64,000 nucleotides of DNA from contig JAFKFL010000007.1 in NCBI GenBank assembly GCA_017308235.1, positions 310,001-374,000 on the forward strand. Direction: 5' to 3'. The stretch comes from Alphaproteobacteria bacterium. GTDB taxonomy: Bacteria > Pseudomonadota > Alphaproteobacteria > Reyranellales > Reyranellaceae. Position 1 is the first letter of the stretch; every line of letters starts with the position of its first letter. The translations under genes were made by a program, and so were the position numbers. This document shows positions 60,395 to 64,000 of the stretch, in pieces. The notes under the pieces are model-generated. The model was not told where the DNA came from and did not search any database. It saw nothing but the letters and a program-made list of their open reading frames with translations.

Positions 60395-62692
60395 ATGGCG
60401 GTGTTCGGTAAGGCGCAGTACATCAAGCGTGTCGAGGACAACCGGCTGCTGACGGGCACCGGCGGCTTTACCGACAATCTGTCGCGACCCAACCAGCTTC
60501 ATATGGCGCTGGTGCGCTCGCCGCATGCTCACGCGAAAATCGTGAAAATCGACACGGCGGCTGCGAAAAAGGCACCGGGCGTGGTCGCGGTCTACACTTG
60601 GGCCGACATGGCCAAGGAAGGCGTGGGCGACTTCGGCTTTCCCGCGATGTTCCCCAATGCCGACGGCAGCAAGCCCGAAATGACGCCGCGCCGCTCGCTC
60701 GCCCACGAGGCGGTGCGGCATGTCGGCGAGGCGGTCGCGGCTATCGTGGCCGACACGCGCGAGCAGGCGGTCGATGCGGTCGATCTCGTCGAGGTCGAGT
60801 ACGAGCCGCTGCCGGCCGTGACCGAGATCGAGGATGCGCTTGCCAAGGGCGCGCCGCTGGTGTGGCCAGGCGCGCCGGGCAATCTCGCGGGCTTCAACCG
60901 CTTCGGCGATGCGGCCAAGGTCGATGCCGCCTTCAAGAAGGCCGCGCACGTCGTGTCGCTCGACATCGTGCATCAGCGCCTGATTGTAAATGCCATGGAG
61001 CCGCGCGCCATCATGGCGGAGTGGGACGGCGATCGCATCGTCGTCCACCTCGGCAGCCAGAATCCATCAGGCACGCGCGACACGCTCTGCGAGGTCATCC
61101 TCAAGATGCCGAAGGAGAAGGTGCGCGTGCTGGTGCGCGACATCGGTGGCGGCTTCGGCATGAAGGTCGGCATCCAGCCCGACGAGTCGGTCGCGGTATG
61201 GGCGGCCAAGGTGCTGAAGCGACCGGTGAAGTGGCGCGCCGAGCGCAGCGAGGAATTCGCCGCCACGACCGCAGGCCGCGACCAGCTTCACAAGGCGTCG
61301 GTGGCGCTCGACAAGGACGGCCGCATCCTGGCGCTGCGCATGGAGGCCTTCGCCAACATTGGCGCCTATCCTTCGCGTGCGGGCGTGGTGATCCCGCTGT
61401 TCGTGGGCCCCAAGGTGATGACCGGCACCTACGACATCCCGGTCGTCGATCTGAAGCTCAACTGCGTGCTGACCAACTCCGCCACGATCGGCGCCTATCG
61501 CGGCGCGGGCCGGCCGGAATGCATCCTCGACATCGAGCGGGTGATGGATACCGCCGCACGTCAGCTCGGCATGGATCCGGCGGAGCTGCGTCGGCGTAAC
61601 TTCGTGAAGCCGGCGCAGATGCCCTACACCACGGCGATGGGCGAGAAGTATGACGTCGGCGACTTCAACCGCTTCCTCACCAAGACACTGGAGATCTCCG
61701 ATTGGGCGGGCTTTGCCAAGCGCAAGGCCGAGGCCGAGAAGCGCGGCAAGCTCTATGGCCGCGGGCTCGCCTCCTATGTCGAATGGACCGGCGCCAATGT
61801 CCTGAACGAGATGGCGAACTACGAGGTGAAGGCCGATGGAACGGTCGTCATCTGGATGGGTACGCAGGGCATGGGGCAGGGGCTGCAGACCAGCTTCACC
61901 CAGCTCGCCTCCGAGATTCTAGGCATCGATCCCTCCAAGATCGAGATCGCGATGGGCGACTCCGACCATGTCGGCGGCGTGGGTTCGATGGGCTCGCGCT
62001 CGGCCTACACCGGCGGCTCGGCGGTGTTGACGGGCAGCGAGAAGCTGGTCGAGAAGGGCAAGGATCTCGCCGCCGACGCGCTCGAGGCGAGCACCGCCGA
62101 CATTACCTATGCCGCCGGCCGCTTCACCATCGCCGGCACCGACCGCGGCATCGGGCTCGGCGAGTTGGCGGCGCGCCAGCCGGACAAGCGTATCTTCATC
62201 GAGAACGTGAACACGGTGGAAGGCATCGCCTGGCCAAACGGCGCGCATGTCGGCGAGGTCGAGATCGATCCCGACACCGGCCGCGTCGAACTCAGGCGCT
62301 ACACCACGGTCGACGACGTGGGCCGGCCGTTGCACCGGCCGATCGTGTTCGGCCAAATCCATGGCGGCTGCGCCCAGGGCATCGGCCAGGCGCTGCTGGA
62401 GGAGAATGTCTACGACCGCGAATCAGGCCAGCTCCTCACCGGTTCGTTCATGGACTATGCCATGCCGCGCGCCGACACTTTCCCGGACTTCTCCAACACG
62501 CTCGACGATACGGTCCCCGCGCAGGGCAACCCGCTCGGCGTCAAGGGTGTGGGCGAATCGGGCACGGTGGGCTCGACGCCGACGGTCATGAACGCGATCA
62601 TGGATGCGCTCTGGCCGCTCGGCGTGCGCAACCTGCAGATGCCCGCGACGCCGCAGCGCGTGTGGCAGGCGATCCAGGGCGTGCGAAAGTAG
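60395..62692 (+). CDS. xanthine dehydrogenase family molybdopterin-binding subunit (CoxL-like, form II)
   Basis: A 765-residue large subunit of a molybdenum hydroxylase. GAGGAG precedes the ATG at 60395. Motifs: RDIGGGFGMK for the pterin, the active-site loop AYRGAGRPE (A367-R373), which is the form II version and not the AYxCSFR of true CO dehydrogenase, GTQGMGQGLQTSF, and the catalytic glutamate in GVGESGTVG (E721). It should hydroxylate an aldehyde or heteroaromatic compound. The iron-sulfur and FAD subunits normally encoded beside it are not here, upstream or downstream. It is divergent from the selenoprotein operon, with 224 bases between starts. Confidence 0.93.
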   Translation: MAVFGKAQYIKRVEDNRLLTGTGGFTDNLSRPNQLHMALVRSPHAHAKIVKIDTAAAKKAPGVVAVYTWADMAKEGVGDFGFPAMFPNADGSKPEMTPRRSLAHEAVRHVGEAVAAIVADTREQAVDAVDLVEVEYEPLPAVTEIEDALAKGAPLVWPGAPGNLAGFNRFGDAAKVDAAFKKAAHVVSLDIVHQRLIVNAMEPRAIMAEWDGDRIVVHLGSQNPSGTRDTLCEVILKMPKEKVRVLVRDIGGGFGMKVGIQPDESVAVWAAKVLKRPVKWRAERSEEFAATTAGRDQLHKASVALDKDGRILALRMEAFANIGAYPSRAGVVIPLFVGPKVMTGTYDIPVVDLKLNCVLTNSATIGAYRGAGRPECILDIERVMDTAARQLGMDPAELRRRNFVKPAQMPYTTAMGEKYDVGDFNRFLTKTLEISDWAGFAKRKAEAEKRGKLYGRGLASYVEWTGANVLNEMANYEVKADGTVVIWMGTQGMGQGLQTSFTQLASEILGIDPSKIEIAMGDSDHVGGVGSMGSRSAYTGGSAVLTGSEKLVEKGKDLAADALEASTADITYAAGRFTIAGTDRGIGLGELAARQPDKRIFIENVNTVEGIAWPNGAHVGEVEIDPDTGRVELRRYTTVDDVGRPLHRPIVFGQIHGGCAQGIGQALLEENVYDRESGQLLTGSFMDYAMPRADTFPDFSNTLDDTVPAQGNPLGVKGVGESGTVGSTPTVMNAIMDALWPLGVRNLQMPATPQRVWQAIQGVRK

Positions 62693-62762
62693 CGTTCATG
62701 TTCCTCGCCCCTGCCCGGGGGAGAGGCTAGGAGAGGGGGCCGCGAAGGCTCGTGCAACGACA

Positions 62763-64000
62763 ATGAAGAAGCGCATCTTCGGCCTGATCTCGACGCTGAT
62801 CGGGATCGTGTTTGCACTGGCGATCATCGAGGGCGGCGCCACGTTGTGGCTCATGCTCGAGGACGGCCACTACACGCCGGCGGCGCAACTCTACGAGCGT
62901 GCCCAGAACACGTACGTTCGCGACATGACCAAGGGCTCCAGCTGCCGCTACGTCGACACGCTCTATCCGCACCCCTATGTCGCCTTCGTCCATCACGGCA
63001 ACCCGCCGTGCGGACTGTCCAACGTCAACAACATCGGCCTGCTGAACGCCGACTTCCCGACCGAGAAGCGCACCGACCGTTACACGATCCTGGTGGTCGG
63101 CGGTTCCGTCGCCTCGCAACTCGTGCAGGAGCAGCCGCCGCCGGCGCGGCACTATCTCGAGGAGGAGCTGAACAAGCGCTACGTGAGCCCCAACGGCAAG
63201 CCGTTCCTGGTGCTGAACGGCGGCGATGGCGCATGGAAGGAGCCGCAATCCTTCATCCTGTTCGCGATGTATGCGAGCTCGGTCGATGCGGTGGTAGCGC
63301 TCGACGGCTACAACGAGCACTACCTGTTCCGTTCCTTCACCGAGGAGCGGCTGGAGCGGCCGCTCAGCAACTTCCTCGACGTCAATCCTTTCGTCGCCGA
63401 CGAGAATTTCGGCGACGCCGCGATCGGCTGGGTGATCGGCCGTGTCGCGGGAGTGCTGTCGCACACCCCGATCCTGGACAATAGCCACGCCGCCTACATG
63501 ATCGTGCGCGGCATCGAGGCAGTCGCCAAAGGCCAGGACGTCTTTGAGGGCGGCAAGAAGAAGAAGACGACGCTCAACAGCATTTTCGCCCTGCCGGACG
63601 ACATCAAGGGCAACGGCGAGAAGGTGTTCCAGACCCAGCTCGGCCTCTATCAGAAATACGAACGCGCGATCGAGGCGGTGGCGAAGGACAACGGTGTCAA
63701 GACTGCCTATTTCCTGCAGCCGGTGCCGAGCTGGGGCAAAGAGCTGACTGATGAGGAGAAGCGCGTGGCCGGCGGCGATCTCGTCGATCCCGCCTTCTAT
63801 CGCCGCATCGTCGAGGGAATGATGACGCTGCGCGAGCGCGGGCTTGCGATGTTCGACCTGGGCGACATCTTCAAGGACGAGAAGGGCACGATCTACGCCG
63901 ACTACATCCATTGCTATCGCGATTCGAGCCCGACCAAGGAGAGCCGCGGCTACACCATCATGGCCGAGCGAGTCGCCAAGGATCTTGCGCAGACCTGGGG
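62763..64000 (+). CDS. SGNH/GDSL hydrolase-like exported protein (partial)
   Basis: At least 412 residues, running off the window end without a stop. The ATG at 62763 lies 70 bases after the CoxL-like stop. Residues 5-32 form a signal anchor (FGLISTLIGIVFALAIIEGG). The SGNH fold is suggested by a nucleophile block ILVVGGSVASQL (S115), a glycine block LVLNGGDGAWKEPQ, and a late D-x2-H (YADYIHC) for the other triad residues. Such proteins deacylate or acylate sugars, lipids or cell-wall polymers in the periplasm. The assignment rests on motif spacing and is moderate; the frame is certain because it is open for over 1.2 kb with strong codon bias. Confidence 0.75.
   Translation, partial: MKKRIFGLISTLIGIVFALAIIEGGATLWLMLEDGHYTPAAQLYERAQNTYVRDMTKGSSCRYVDTLYPHPYVAFVHHGNPPCGLSNVNNIGLLNADFPTEKRTDRYTILVVGGSVASQLVQEQPPPARHYLEEELNKRYVSPNGKPFLVLNGGDGAWKEPQSFILFAMYASSVDAVVALDGYNEHYLFRSFTEERLERPLSNFLDVNPFVADENFGDAAIGWVIGRVAGVLSHTPILDNSHAAYMIVRGIEAVAKGQDVFEGGKKKKTTLNSIFALPDDIKGNGEKVFQTQLGLYQKYERAIEAVAKDNGVKTAYFLQPVPSWGKELTDEEKRVAGGDLVDPAFYRRIVEGMMTLRERGLAMFDLGDIFKDEKGTIYADYIHCYRDSSPTKESRGYTIMAERVAKDLAQTW

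Noticed and set aside
62727..63911. A 394-codon minus-strand frame at the window end
   Set aside because: The plus strand carries a signal anchor, SGNH-like blocks and better codon use. The minus frame is a shadow with repetitive Arg/His/Leu content.

Overview
The window is GC-rich bacterial chromosome with alphaproteobacterial character: tightly packed short operons with ATGA-type stop/start overlaps, separate glyQ and glyS genes next to pyruvate phosphate dikinase, a MeaB GTPase, Spy-like LTXXQ, DUF423 and YgfZ proteins, and many genes for amino-acid, acyl-CoA and peptide catabolism. My best guess is a Reyranella-like or related Rhodospirillales/Hyphomicrobiales soil or water organism; this is a judgement from gene content, not a search. 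No plasmid, phage or CRISPR system is visible.

Layout. 1-1.6 kb: two unknown genes beyond the 3' end of a tRNA-Pro(CGG). 1.7-6.9 kb: an aspartate-dehydrogenase-like enzyme, an LTXXQ protein, glpD, a zinc-ribbon membrane protein, a VOC/MarR divergent pair and a VapBC-type toxin-antitoxin pair. 7-15.9 kb: glyQ-glyS-ppdK-meaB-HIT-unknown-NiCoT nickel/cobalt permease, largely translationally coupled. 16-20 kb: a LysR regulator diverging from an unusual unit: a membrane domain fused to a nucleotidyltransferase, then two tandem GNAT paralogues. 20-25 kb: two crotonases, an EamA exporter with a divergent MocR regulator, and a small mercury module (merT-like, GDCCVxC protein, divergent merR). 25-33 kb: a peptide ABC transporter (oppD, oppF, binding protein, two permeases) downstream of a gamma-glutamyltransferase-like gene.

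33-45 kb: ygfZ, DUF423, a multi-pass patatin, a TauD dioxygenase diverging from an IclR regulator across a perfect palindrome, an acuI-like reductase, a beta-alanine/omega-amino-acid transaminase, cardiolipin synthase, an EEP hydrolase and a KefB-type antiporter. 45-53 kb: denD behind a 13-bp tandem repeat, a methyltransferase, two tandem 449-residue paralogous membrane proteins, an acyl-CoA carboxylase beta subunit and a pirin. 53-56 kb: 5-oxoprolinase, with pxpA divergent from pxpBC. 56-64 kb: an amidohydrolase, an MFS carrier, a two-gene operon encoding a probable selenoprotein, a CoxL-like molybdenum hydroxylase and a partial SGNH-like protein that runs off the end.

Three observations stand out. 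(1) The gene at 58558-59079 reads through an in-frame UGA at codon 93 in a U-G-S-C context, followed by a SECIS-like hairpin: a UGSC-family selenoprotein that ordinary gene calling would split in two. (2) The membrane/nucleotidyltransferase plus double-GNAT unit at 17-20 kb looks like an undescribed biosynthetic or signalling system. (3) Two families of dispersed intergenic palindromes (seven clear copies) are present, and two copies sit directly against start codons and appear to supply the ribosome-binding region.
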